This document shows positions 1 to 6,277 of a stretch of 6,277 bases of DNA, piece after piece. The notes beneath the pieces were generated by a model. The model searched no databases. It was given only the letters and a program-made list of their open reading frames with translations, and was not told where the DNA came from. The DNA lies in assembly GCA_947461335.1 (NCBI GenBank), contig CANHLB010000110.1:1-6277 (forward strand). Reading direction: 5' to 3'. This DNA is from Burkholderiaceae bacterium. Its GTDB lineage: Bacteria > Pseudomonadota > Gammaproteobacteria > Burkholderiales > Burkholderiaceae. A program made the translations under genes and the position numbers. Every line of letters begins with the position of its first letter. Within the stretch, counting starts at the first letter, position 1.

Positions 1-1953
1 CAAGAGACTTTTTTGAACATTGAGGGTATCGATGATGTTCTTAAGAAGATTCGTGAAGTCTTTGCTTCTCTTTACAACGATCGAGCAATCTCTTACCGTG
101 TTCATAAAGGTTTTGCCCATGCCGAAGTAGCTCTGTCTGCTGGTATTCAGCGCATGGTGCGCTCTGACCTTGGTGCTGCTGGTGTAATGTTTACCTTAGA
201 TACTGAGTCCGGCTTTGAGGACGTCGTTTTTATTACCTCGAGTTATGGCCTGGGCGAGACAGTCGTTCAGGGTGCTGTTAACCCAGATGAGTTTTATGTA
301 TTCAAAACCACGTTAGCTCAAGATAAAAAGGCGATCATTCGTCGCTCTTTAGGGTCTAAGTTAATTCAGATGCAATTTGCACCAAAGGGCTCTGCTGAAA
401 AAGTGCAAACCGTTGACGTCATTCCAGAGAAGCGCAATCGCTTTTCTTTAGAAGACGCAGACATCACCGAGTTGGCTAAATATGCTGTCATCATTGAAAA
501 GCATTATGGTCGTCCCATGGATATCGAGTGGGGTAAAGATGGTCAAGATGGTCGTATCTATATTCTCCAAGCTCGCCCTGAAACAGTTAAGAGTCAGGCT
601 GCCGGACAAGTAGAAATGCGCTACAAACTGAAGGGTAGCTCCAAGGTTTTAGCTAAAGGCAGGGCGATTGGGCAAAAGATTGGCGCTGGCCCAGTCAGAA
701 TCATTCGTGATCCTAGTGAAATGGACCGCGTCCAGCCTGGGGATGTTCTAGTTGCTGATATGACCGACCCTAACTGGGAGCCGGTCATGAAGCGTGCATC
801 CGCAATTGTGACGAATCGCGGTGGACGTACTTGCCACGCTGCAATTATTGCGCGTGAACTAGGCGTTCCTGCAGTGGTAGGTTGTGGTGATGCTACTGAG
901 CATTTGCAAGACGGCATGATGGTGACGGTTTCCTGTGCTGAAGGTGATGAAGGCCATATCTATGATGGCTTGATTGAAACCGAAGTGACAGAAATATCTC
1001 GCGGCGTCTTGCCAGAGATTCCAGTAAAGATCACTATGAACATTGGCAATCCTCAATTAGCCTTTGACTTCTGCCAGATTCCGAATGCTGGTGTTGGCTT
1101 AGCTCGTCTTGAGTTCATTATTAATAACTACATTGGCGTGCACCCACGTGCTGTATTGGAATACCCCAATATTGATCCCGATCTCAAACGCGCTGTAGAG
1201 AGCGTGGCTCGTGGATATGCTAGTCCACGTCAGTTCTATGAGGACAAATTGGTAGAAGGTGTCGCAACGATTGCAGCAGCCTTCTATCCAAAGCCAGTAA
1301 TCGTCCGCTTATCTGACTTCAAGTCCAATGAATATAAAAAGTTGATTGGTGGATCACGTTACGAGCCTGATGAAGAGAATCCAATGCTGGGCTTCCGCGG
1401 TGCCTCCCGTTATGTATCTGAAGATTTCGGTGAAGCCTTTGCTCTTGAGTGTGCAGCAATGAAGCGGGTTCGTGAAGAGATGGGGCTTGATAACGTTGAA
1501 ATCATGGTGCCATTTGTGCGCACGATTAATCAGGCTAAGCGTGTCATCGATATGATGGAAAAGCTTGGGCTTAAGCGTGGCGTGAATGGCTTGCGCCTCA
1601 TTATGATGTGTGAGATTCCATCAAATGCGATCCTCGCCGATCAGTTCTTAGAATATTTTGATGGTTTCTCTATCGGCTCAAACGACATGACTCAATTAAC
1701 TTTGGGGCTTGACCGTGACTCCGGTATGGAGTTGCTTGCGATTGACTTTGATGAGCGCGATCCAGCGGTAGAGTTCATGATTGCGCGCTCTATTGACGCT
1801 TGCCTCAAGCAAAATAAATACGTCGGCATTTGTGGCCAAGGTCCTTCAGATCACCCAGACTTTGCTCGTTGGTTAGTTGCTAAAGGCATTACCTCTATTT
1901 CCTTGAATCCAGATAGCGTAGTAGCAACCTGGGAGATGTTGGGTAAGAAGTAA
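1..1953 (+). CDS. ppsA: Phosphoenolpyruvate synthase (pyruvate, water dikinase), 5'-truncated by window edge
   Basis: PpsA makes PEP, AMP and phosphate from pyruvate, ATP and water in the cytoplasm, the entry step of gluconeogenesis from three-carbon acids. The frame is open from base 1 (QETFLNIEG...), so 650 C-terminal residues are visible. The E. coli protein is 792 residues and aligns closely by memory, so about 145 N-terminal residues lie outside. Visible domains: the rest of the ATP-grasp-like nucleotide-binding domain (residues 1 to about 195, ending in QARPET, with R192); the swivelling phosphohistidine domain with [14 protein letters not shown], whose phosphorylated His is residue 279 (bases 835-837); and the C-terminal pyruvate/PEP TIM barrel (about 335-645) with [19 protein letters not shown] (E538), [10 protein letters not shown] (557-566) and CGQGPSDH, whose catalytic Cys is residue 611. 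All key residues are present and the gene looks intact. The TTG at base 13 is an internal Leu codon, not a start. Stop TAA at 1951-1953, 30 bases before the next gene. Confidence 0.98.
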   Translation, partial: QETFLNIEGIDDVLKKIREVFASLYNDRAISYRVHKGFAHAEVALSAGIQRMVRSDLGAAGVMFTLDTESGFEDVVFITSSYGLGETVVQGAVNPDEFYVFKTTLAQDKKAIIRRSLGSKLIQMQFAPKGSAEKVQTVDVIPEKRNRFSLEDADITELAKYAVIIEKHYGRPMDIEWGKDGQDGRIYILQARPETVKSQAAGQVEMRYKLKGSSKVLAKGRAIGQKIGAGPVRIIRDPSEMDRVQPGDVLVADMTDPNWEPVMKRASAIVTNRGGRTCHAAIIARELGVPAVVGCGDATEHLQDGMMVTVSCAEGDEGHIYDGLIETEVTEISRGVLPEIPVKITMNIGNPQLAFDFCQIPNAGVGLARLEFIINNYIGVHPRAVLEYPNIDPDLKRAVESVARGYASPRQFYEDKLVEGVATIAAAFYPKPVIVRLSDFKSNEYKKLIGGSRYEPDEENPMLGFRGASRYVSEDFGEAFALECAAMKRVREEMGLDNVEIMVPFVRTINQAKRVIDMMEKLGLKRGVNGLRLIMMCEIPSNAILADQFLEYFDGFSIGSNDMTQLTLGLDRDSGMELLAIDFDERDPAVEFMIARSIDACLKQNKYVGICGQGPSDHPDFARWLVAKGITSISLNPDSVVATWEMLGKK

Positions 1954-1983
1954 AAGAACTTTGTAGGTGCTTGGGAGTATTTT

Positions 1984-3177
1984 ATGGAGCCGTTATCAGG
2001 TTTAAAGGTAATTGAAATGGGTCAGCTCATTGCTGGGCCATTTGCCGCTAAAACATTGGCTGATTTTGGTGCTGATGTTGTCAAAATAGAGCCGCCTAAA
2101 GTCGGCGATGCTTTGCGTAAGTGGCGCTTACTCAAGGATGGCACTTCCATTTGGTGGCAAGTGCAGTCCCGTAATAAACGCTCCCTTTCTTTGGATTTAA
2201 AACAAACAGAAGCGCAAGATATCGTTAGGACTCTTGCTAAAGAAGCCGATGTTCTGATTGAAAATTTTCGTCCAGGCACTCTAGAGGGCTGGGGCCTTGA
2301 TCCTCAGCACCTACTAGAAATCAATCCCCGTTTAATTGTTCTTAGGATCAGTGGTTATGGACAAACTGGCCCGTATCGAGACAAGCCAGGCTTTGGAGTC
2401 GTGGCTGAAGCGATGGGTGGCCTACGTCATTTAACGGCTGAGCCTGGAAGAGTGCCGGTACGCGTGGGAATCAGTATTGGTGATACCTTGGCATCTCTGC
2501 ATGGTGTGATTGGAATCTTATTGGCTCTTCAAGAGCGCCATCAAAGTGGTAAAGGTCAAGTAATTGATATTGCCCTTTACGAAGCGGTATTTAACTGTAT
2601 GGAGAGCTTGCTGCCTGAGTACAGTGCTTTTGGTGAAATAAGGCAAGCGGCTGGTAGTGCATTGCCTGGTATTGCGCCAACCAACGCTTATCTTTGTGCC
2701 GATGGTGGATATGTATTGGTGGCTGGTAATGGGGATAGTATTTTTAAGCGCCTCATGAAATTGATTGGCCGAGATGATTTGGGTAATGATGCCGAGTTAG
2801 AAAATAATGATGGTCGAGTTAAGCGGGTGGTAGAGCTTGATCGGGCAATTGGCGAGTGGACAAAAACATTAAGTACTGACAAGGCTGTAGAGGCCTTAGA
2901 TTCTGCAGCGGTCCCTGCAGGCAGAATTTATACGGTTGCTGATATTGCAAAGGATCCACACTATCAGGCGCGGGGAAATATAGAGACCATTAAGATGGCT
3001 GATGGAACAAGCGTTCATGTACCTAGCGTGCTTCCCAAACTTTCTCGCACACCTGGCTCTATCAAAACACTTGCACCAGATATTGGCCAAAATACTGATG
3101 AGATATTACGCGGTATTGGTTTAAGTGATTCTCAGATAACTTCACTTAAACAGCGTGGTATTGCTTTTACTAAATAA
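1984..3177 (+). CDS. CaiB/BaiF family (class III) CoA-transferase
   Basis: This 397-residue protein has the usual length and layout of class III CoA-transferases, interlocked dimers that move CoA between carboxylic acids through an enzyme-aspartyl anhydride. Visible: the N-terminal GLKVIEMGQLIAGPFAA and LADFGADVVKIEPP (about 5-38), NKRSLSLDLK (64-73), DVLIENFRPGTLEGWGL (89-105), ISGYGQTGPY (122-131) and VGISIGDTLAS (161-171). D167 matches the catalytic Asp of formyl-CoA transferase (Asp169). The C-terminal part (about 230-390) is the linker and small domain typical of the family. Start ATG at 1984 is supported by GGGAG at 1973-1977, six bases upstream. It sits 30 bases after ppsA and 17 before a lyase of the HMG-CoA-lyase family. 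The family alone does not fix substrates. By neighbour, I infer activation of a hydroxy-dicarboxylate (citramalate or 3-hydroxy-3-methylglutarate), probably with succinyl-CoA as donor. Family call is firm, substrate is not. Confidence 0.94.
   Translation: MEPLSGLKVIEMGQLIAGPFAAKTLADFGADVVKIEPPKVGDALRKWRLLKDGTSIWWQVQSRNKRSLSLDLKQTEAQDIVRTLAKEADVLIENFRPGTLEGWGLDPQHLLEINPRLIVLRISGYGQTGPYRDKPGFGVVAEAMGGLRHLTAEPGRVPVRVGISIGDTLASLHGVIGILLALQERHQSGKGQVIDIALYEAVFNCMESLLPEYSAFGEIRQAAGSALPGIAPTNAYLCADGGYVLVAGNGDSIFKRLMKLIGRDDLGNDAELENNDGRVKRVVELDRAIGEWTKTLSTDKAVEALDSAAVPAGRIYTVADIAKDPHYQARGNIETIKMADGTSVHVPSVLPKLSRTPGSIKTLAPDIGQNTDEILRGIGLSDSQITSLKQRGIAFTK
3119..3151. repeat. 10-bp perfect inverted repeat (possible mRNA hairpin) near the end of the CoA-transferase gene
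   Basis: GTTTAAGTGA at 3119-3128 and its exact reverse complement TCACTTAAAC at 3142-3151 flank a 13-base loop. The element lies inside the last 60 bases of the CoA-transferase coding sequence, 43 bases before the lyase ATG. No T-run follows directly, so it is not a standard Rho-independent terminator. It could be an RNA-processing or translational coupling hairpin, or a by-product of the coding sequence. Confidence 0.4.
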
Positions 3178-3194
3178 GCCAAGATAATAATCAC

Positions 3195-4124
3195 ATGACC
3201 CGAATCTATTTCAATGATGTCGTCACAAGAGATGGTTTTCAGATAGAGCCAAACTTTATTCCTACTGAAGATAAGGTTCGCTTGATCAATGAACTTAGCG
3301 AATGTGGCTTTGCCAAGATTGAGGCAACTTCATTTACCTCTCCTAAGGCGATCCCAATGCTCAGGGATGCTGAAGAGGTCATGGGAAAAATTAAGCGAGT
3401 TCCAGGAGTGGAGTACACAGTATTAGTTCCTAACTTGCGTGGTGCAGAGCGCGCTCTTGAGTCTAGGGCTGATGAATTTAATCTAGTAATGTCTACTTCA
3501 GAAACCCATAACCTTGCCAATCTTCGCATGACGCGAGAAAAGAGCTTTGCTGGCTTGGCAGAAGTCATTCGGTTTGTAGATGGAAGAACCCCGATTAATG
3601 TTTCTCTATCCACTAGCTTTGGCTGCCCAATGGAGGGTGATGTAGCTCAGCAAGTAGTTGAAGAATTTGCGAAGCGGTTTGCGGATCTGGGGGTGAGGGG
3701 TTTAACGATTTGCGATACCACGGGCATGGCCAACCCGGCCCAGGTGACAAAAATGTCCGAAGCCATGCAAAAAAGATTCCCAAATACCCAGATCACAATG
3801 CACTTTCATAATACGAGGGGCATGGGATTGGCTAATGTGCTAGCTGCAGTGCAATCTGGCATTACTCGATTTGATGGTTCTCTTGGAGGCTTGGGCGGAT
3901 GTCCATATGCGCCAGGCGCTAGCGGAAATATCTCTAGTGAAGATGCGATACACATGCTTGATGCAATGGGCTATGACACTGGGATGGATATTCCAAGATT
4001 ATTAGATCTAGCCCGACAGTTGCCTACTATCGTTGGCCATTCTGTTCCAGGGCAGGTAGCTAAGGCTGGACGGAGCTGTGATTTGCATCAGGCGCCTGAC
4101 TATGTCAAAGAACTACGCCAGTAA
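3195..4124 (+). CDS. HMG-CoA-lyase-family acyl-CoA lyase (HMG-CoA or citramalyl-CoA lyase)
   Basis: A 309-residue DRE-TIM metallolyase that splits a 3-hydroxy-3-methyl-acyl-CoA into acetyl-CoA and a keto acid. The family's divalent metal ligands are all present: D13 (in VTRDGFQ), H203 and H205 (HFHNTRG) and N245 (GASGN). R12, E43 (IEATSF), D174 (ICDTTG) and the loop Cys C236 (GLGGCPYAPGASGN) match the human catalytic R41, E72, D204 and C266. Two places differ from typical HMG-CoA lyases: the signature reads SLGGLGGCPY rather than SVAGLGGCPY, and HxHDTYG reads HFHNTRG. Start ATG at 3195 fits the family N-terminus, although no clear Shine-Dalgarno lies in the 17-base gap after the CoA-transferase, so translational coupling is plausible. 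HMG-CoA would give acetoacetate. R-citramalyl-CoA would give pyruvate, as in the Chloroflexus enzyme of this same family, whose partner is a class III CoA-transferase. The fold and chemistry are secure, the substrate is open. Confidence 0.92.
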   Translation: MTRIYFNDVVTRDGFQIEPNFIPTEDKVRLINELSECGFAKIEATSFTSPKAIPMLRDAEEVMGKIKRVPGVEYTVLVPNLRGAERALESRADEFNLVMSTSETHNLANLRMTREKSFAGLAEVIRFVDGRTPINVSLSTSFGCPMEGDVAQQVVEEFAKRFADLGVRGLTICDTTGMANPAQVTKMSEAMQKRFPNTQITMHFHNTRGMGLANVLAAVQSGITRFDGSLGGLGGCPYAPGASGNISSEDAIHMLDAMGYDTGMDIPRLLDLARQLPTIVGHSVPGQVAKAGRSCDLHQAPDYVKELRQ

Positions 4125-4131
4125 TTGATTT

Positions 4132-4136
4132 GGAGG
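4132..4136 (+). promoter_or_regulatory. Ribosome binding site that decides the VOC protein start
   Basis: GGAGG at 4132-4136 is the strongest Shine-Dalgarno in the window. It is four bases before ATG 4141 but only one base before an in-frame GTG at 4138, so ATG 4141 is the better start. It lies between the lyase stop and the VOC gene. Confidence 0.75.
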
Positions 4137-4140
4137 AGTG

Positions 4141-4539
4141 ATGATTGACCATTTGGATCACCTCGTACTCACAACCGCAAATGAGGCAGCTTGCGTTGAT
4201 TTCTACACCCGCGTTCTGGGTATGAAACTTGAATCTTTTATCGGTGGGACCCCTCCAGTTGAGCGCAAAGCTTTTAAATTCGGCAATCAAAAAATTAATC
4301 TGCACATCAAGGGTAAAGAATTTGAGCCTAAGGCCAGTATTCCAATGCCAGGATCCCAAGATCTCTGTTTTATTGCTGATCGACCTTTGCTAGAAGTGAT
4401 TACAAAGCTAGAGAAAGAGGGTTGGCCGATTATTGAGGGACCAGTAGTGCGTACCGGAGCTACCTCAAAGATTAATTCTGTTTATGTACGTGATCCTGAT
4501 CTGAATTTAATTGAGATCAGTGAGATCTACACGGGATGA
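4141..4539 (+). CDS. VOC-superfamily (glyoxalase fold) protein, GLOD5-like
   Basis: A 132-residue single VOC module built from two beta-alpha-beta-beta-beta repeats. It starts MIDHLDHLVLTT, followed by FYTRVLGMKL (21-30), FKFGNQKINLH (45-55), GKEFEPKA (58-65), PGSQDLCFI (70-78), EGPVVRTGA (99-107) and VRDPDLNLIEIS (116-127). This pattern closely resembles the GLOD5 / 'VOC family virulence protein' group as I recall it. Putative metal ligands are H7, H55, D74 and E125. The group has no established reaction, and the VOC fold includes glyoxalase I, methylmalonyl-CoA epimerase, extradiol dioxygenases and fosfomycin-resistance enzymes. The gene begins 16 bases after the lyase with its own strong GGAGG, so it is likely the last gene of the operon. 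A role as an epimerase or isomerase for the acyl-CoA substrate, or in aldehyde detoxification, is speculation. Family call firm, function unknown. Confidence 0.9.
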   Translation: MIDHLDHLVLTTANEAACVDFYTRVLGMKLESFIGGTPPVERKAFKFGNQKINLHIKGKEFEPKASIPMPGSQDLCFIADRPLLEVITKLEKEGWPIIEGPVVRTGATSKINSVYVRDPDLNLIEISEIYTG

Positions 4540-4546
4540 ATTGATT

Positions 4547-5434
4547 CTAAGACTTCTTTGAAGACTTTTTGTCAGTAGAAGCTTTTCTTTTTTCTGTAGG
4601 CTTGGCTTTTGCAGATGATTTCAGCGCTTTAGATTTTGGGGGAGGGTGATTAATTGGTACAGCCCCCATTTTTCTTGCAGGGATAGAGATAGCACTAGAT
4701 TTATGGGCGCCGCTCCAGCTTGGTTCTGCAATGGAGTTAAAGGCCTCTCGTAATTTTTCACCCCATAACTGATGAATCATTGCGAAATAGGGATTGGCAT
4801 CATCTAGAGTGACCAGCTTAGTTGCTTTTAAGGAATTCTTTTCATAAACGAGCATATCCAAAGGCAGCCCTACAGAAATATTACTCTTTAAGGTTGAGTC
4901 CATTGATATCAAGGCACACTTCGTCGCTAAATTGAGTGAGGTATTGAAATTGAGGACGCGATCCAGAATAGGTTTTCCATACTTGGATTCACCAATTTGA
5001 AAGTAGCATGTTTCTGGAGTGGATTCAATAAAGTTTCCAGCTGAATAGATATTAAAGAGGCGAGGATTTTCACCCTTTACTTGCCCACCAAAAATCATAT
5101 TACAGTTAAATTCAAGACCTGCTTTCTCCAGCGCTTTATGATCACGCTCATATACTTTTTTGATGGCATTTCCTACAACTACTGCCGCCTCGTAAGAGTT
5201 TTTTACAGTCCAGAGGTTATTGCCGTCGATTAGCTCTCCTTGAAGAAGAATTTCTTTGACTGATTGTGTAATAGCTAAATTACCAGCACTCATCATTGTA
5301 AAAAAACGATCATTGTCCTTTTGGAAGATCGTCATTTTTCTGAAAGTGCCAATTTGGTCAACACCAGCATTGGTGCGGGTATCTGAGAGAAAAACTAAAC
5401 CATCTTTTAAACAAAGCCCAATACAGTACGTCAT
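4547..5434 (-). CDS. Anbu-type proteasome-like peptidase (COG3484) with a lysine-rich C-terminal tail
   Basis: A 295-residue member of the Anbu branch of bacterial 20S-proteasome beta/HslV relatives. The start MTYCIGL puts Thr2 (bases 5429-5431) at the mature N-terminus after Met removal, where it serves as the Ntn nucleophile. LSDTRTNAGVDQIG (16-29) carries D18, matching the proteasome Asp17, K33 fits the general Lys33 position, MMSAGNLA (47-54) is the substrate-strand loop, and SMDSTLKSNISVGLP (177-191) is the conserved Ser/Asp region. Known members assemble into ring or lock-washer complexes. The family core ends near residue 240. Residues 241-295 are an extra disordered-looking tail with PPP at 264-266 and 11 Lys plus one Arg in the last 30 residues. 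ATG 5434 is preferred over an in-frame TTG at 5440, because it is correctly spaced from AAAGGG. It follows the transglutaminase gene by 68 bases with no convincing promoter in the gap. Natural substrate unknown. Confidence 0.94.
   Translation of the reverse strand: MTYCIGLCLKDGLVFLSDTRTNAGVDQIGTFRKMTIFQKDNDRFFTMMSAGNLAITQSVKEILLQGELIDGNNLWTVKNSYEAAVVVGNAIKKVYERDHKALEKAGLEFNCNMIFGGQVKGENPRLFNIYSAGNFIESTPETCYFQIGESKYGKPILDRVLNFNTSLNLATKCALISMDSTLKSNISVGLPLDMLVYEKNSLKATKLVTLDDANPYFAMIHQLWGEKLREAFNSIAEPSWSGAHKSSAISIPARKMGAVPINHPPPKSKALKSSAKAKPTEKRKASTDKKSSKKS
4549..4570 (+). terminator. Candidate Rho-independent terminator for the + strand operon
   Basis: AAGACTTC (4549-4556), loop TTT, then GAAGACTT (4560-4567) form a seven-pair stem with one A-A mismatch, followed on the + strand by three more T residues. 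It lies ten bases after the VOC stop codon, the right place to end that operon. It is AT-rich and weak, and it overlaps the last Lys/Ser codons of the convergent Anbu gene, so the symmetry may come from those codons. Confidence 0.35.
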
Positions 5435-5441
5435 GCTCAAA

Positions 5442-5447
5442 CCCTTT
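5442..5447 (-). promoter_or_regulatory. Ribosome binding site that decides the Anbu peptidase start
   Basis: Read on the - strand, AAAGGG spans 5447 to 5442 and ends seven bases before ATG 5434 but only one base before TTG 5440. The spacing selects the ATG, which gives an MTYC N-terminus with Thr exposed after Met removal, as catalysis requires. Confidence 0.65.
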
Positions 5448-5502
5448 TGTCTCTTACGCTAATTCCGGTAATTATCTCTTAATTGCCTATTCAGTGCCGC
5501 TG

Positions 5503-6277
5503 CTATGGCAGCTTTTGAATGGAGATGCTAGCACTTAACTCTTCACCACCGCCGCCAGAGCGAACACCTTTAACAGGTGCCGCAGAGAAGTAATCGCGGC
5601 CGATAGCCAAGCGTATATGGCGCGCATCCGTCAGACAGGCATGAGTAATATCTACGCTTGTCCAGATGCCCTTATCGATATCGCTGCAAAAGTCTATCCA
5701 TGCATGACTAGCTAGATTGGGCGATTCTTCTGCAAAGAAATATCCACTGACATAGCGCGCTGGAATATTAGATGCTCTACAGAGGCCTAGCATCACATGG
5801 GCATGATCTTGGCAGACACCGTATTTCATAGCAAAAGACTGAGCTGCAGTACTGGCAAAGTTTGTTTGTCCTGGTGAGTATTCAATGGCCTTTTGGACTG
5901 CAGTAGCTAGCTTTAATACTTCTTCTGCCGAATTTTTTTTAGGCAGACTAGCTGCAAAGTATTTCAGCATTTCTTCTGTTGGCTCAGTCAAATTGGTTTG
6001 TTGAAGTAAGTAATAGGGTGAAACTGCCTTTGCATCATCTGCAAACTCAAAGGCATCTTGGGTATGCACTTCACCTTCCGCCTCAATCATCATTGAAGTG
6101 TATGGGTTCTCTTGGACAAAGACGCTACATAAATTACCAAAGGTATCAGTTGAGCTTGTCGCTTTAATCGGGGTACTAATTTTCCATTTATCGACTTGTT
6201 GTCCCGCTGAAGAAAGTGGGCTAAGACGTAATTCTTGAATGGAATAGCGTACTGGAGTTTCATAGCGGTATTCGGTA
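5503..6277 (-). CDS. Transglutaminase-like cysteine peptidase (COG1305), N-terminus cut by window edge
   Basis: The frame is open from the right edge to a TAG at 5505-5503, giving 257 visible residues. It begins TEYRYETPVRYSIQELRL, the hallmark of the bacterial transglutaminase N-terminal beta domain (about 1-75), so only around ten residues should be missing. The papain-like core has all of its triad: C155 in KYGVCQDHAHVML (bases 5812-5814), H191 in ASHAWIDF and D209 in WTSVDITH. The last motif replaces the more common FDPTN with VDITH but keeps the Asp. The C-terminal part, TDARHIRLAIGRDY...SGGGGEELSASI, is typical of this subfamily. Two Met codons at 6093-6088 could be mistaken for the start, but that would discard the whole N-terminal domain. 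No signal peptide is visible in what remains. It lies upstream of the Anbu gene on the same strand. Bacterial members of this context are thought to be proteases or amide-bond-processing enzymes rather than protein crosslinkers, but the substrate is unknown. Confidence 0.94.
   Translation of the reverse strand, partial: TEYRYETPVRYSIQELRLSPLSSAGQQVDKWKISTPIKATSSTDTFGNLCSVFVQENPYTSMMIEAEGEVHTQDAFEFADDAKAVSPYYLLQQTNLTEPTEEMLKYFAASLPKKNSAEEVLKLATAVQKAIEYSPGQTNFASTAAQSFAMKYGVCQDHAHVMLGLCRASNIPARYVSGYFFAEESPNLASHAWIDFCSDIDKGIWTSVDITHACLTDARHIRLAIGRDYFSAAPVKGVRSGGGGEELSASISIQKLP

Noticed and set aside
13..15. TTG as a start codon for the first gene
   Set aside because: The frame is open to base 1 and the residues before it (QETF) continue the PpsA alignment, so the TTG is an internal Leu codon.
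621..917. A 98-codon open frame on the - strand inside ppsA
   Set aside because: It lies opposite the conserved phosphohistidine domain and looks like a codon-bias shadow.
3239..3613. A 124-codon open frame on the - strand inside the lyase gene
   Set aside because: It is fully antisense to a well-conserved lyase, and its translation is low-complexity Ser/Arg-rich with no recognisable motif.
4501..4530. GAGATC direct repeats and an AGATC/GATCT hairpin downstream of the Anbu gene, considered as its terminator
   Set aside because: The stem is five pairs without a T-run on the - strand, and it encodes the conserved IEISEI end of the VOC protein.
5435..5502. Promoter in the gap between the transglutaminase and Anbu genes
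   Set aside because: Apart from the ribosome binding site the 68 bases are AT-rich, and I see no convincing spaced -35/-10 pair.
5499..5516. GCTGC-TATG-GCAGC followed by TTTT on the + strand, resembling a small terminator
   Set aside because: The stem is only five pairs, it overlaps the transglutaminase stop, and its T-run is on the strand with no gene to terminate.
6088..6093. Tandem ATG codons as the start of the transglutaminase
   Set aside because: The 61 codons upstream remain open to the window edge and encode the typical transglutaminase N-terminal domain (YRYETPVRYSIQELRL), so the gene runs off the window.

Overview
The window looks like the chromosome of a moderate-GC freshwater-type betaproteobacterium in the Burkholderiaceae, with Polynucleobacter or a close relative as the best guess. 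This rests on protein character and base composition recognised by eye, not on a search. Gene density is very high: the longest stretch without a gene is 68 bases. No RNA genes, insertion sequences, CRISPR repeats or phage genes are visible.

The left two thirds (1-4539, + strand) is a tightly spaced metabolic gene string. It starts with the 3' four fifths of ppsA (phosphoenolpyruvate synthase; the 5' end lies outside the window). Then come a class III (CaiB/BaiF) CoA-transferase, an HMG-CoA-lyase-family enzyme and a small VOC-fold (GLOD5-like) protein. Gaps are 30, 17 and 16 bases, so the last three are probably one operon, possibly read through from ppsA. The natural reading is that the CoA-transferase activates a branched hydroxy-dicarboxylic acid and the lyase splits the CoA ester into acetyl-CoA plus a keto acid. 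The substrate could be 3-hydroxy-3-methylglutarate (product acetoacetate) or citramalate (product pyruvate). The citramalate reading would link the module to PpsA, which turns pyruvate into PEP.

The right third (4547-6277, - strand) runs convergently, with only 7 bases between the two stop codons. In transcription order it holds a transglutaminase-like cysteine protease, missing only its first few residues at the window edge, and then an Anbu-type proteasome-like peptidase with an N-terminal Thr nucleophile. This pair is the known 3' half of a conserved bacterial module that also encodes a circularly permuted ATP-grasp protein and an alpha-E protein. Those two would be expected just beyond the right edge. 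The module is thought to make and process a peptide-like product or tag that is still uncharacterised, and it is the most interesting content of the window. This Anbu copy carries an unusual lysine-rich C-terminal tail of about 50 residues.
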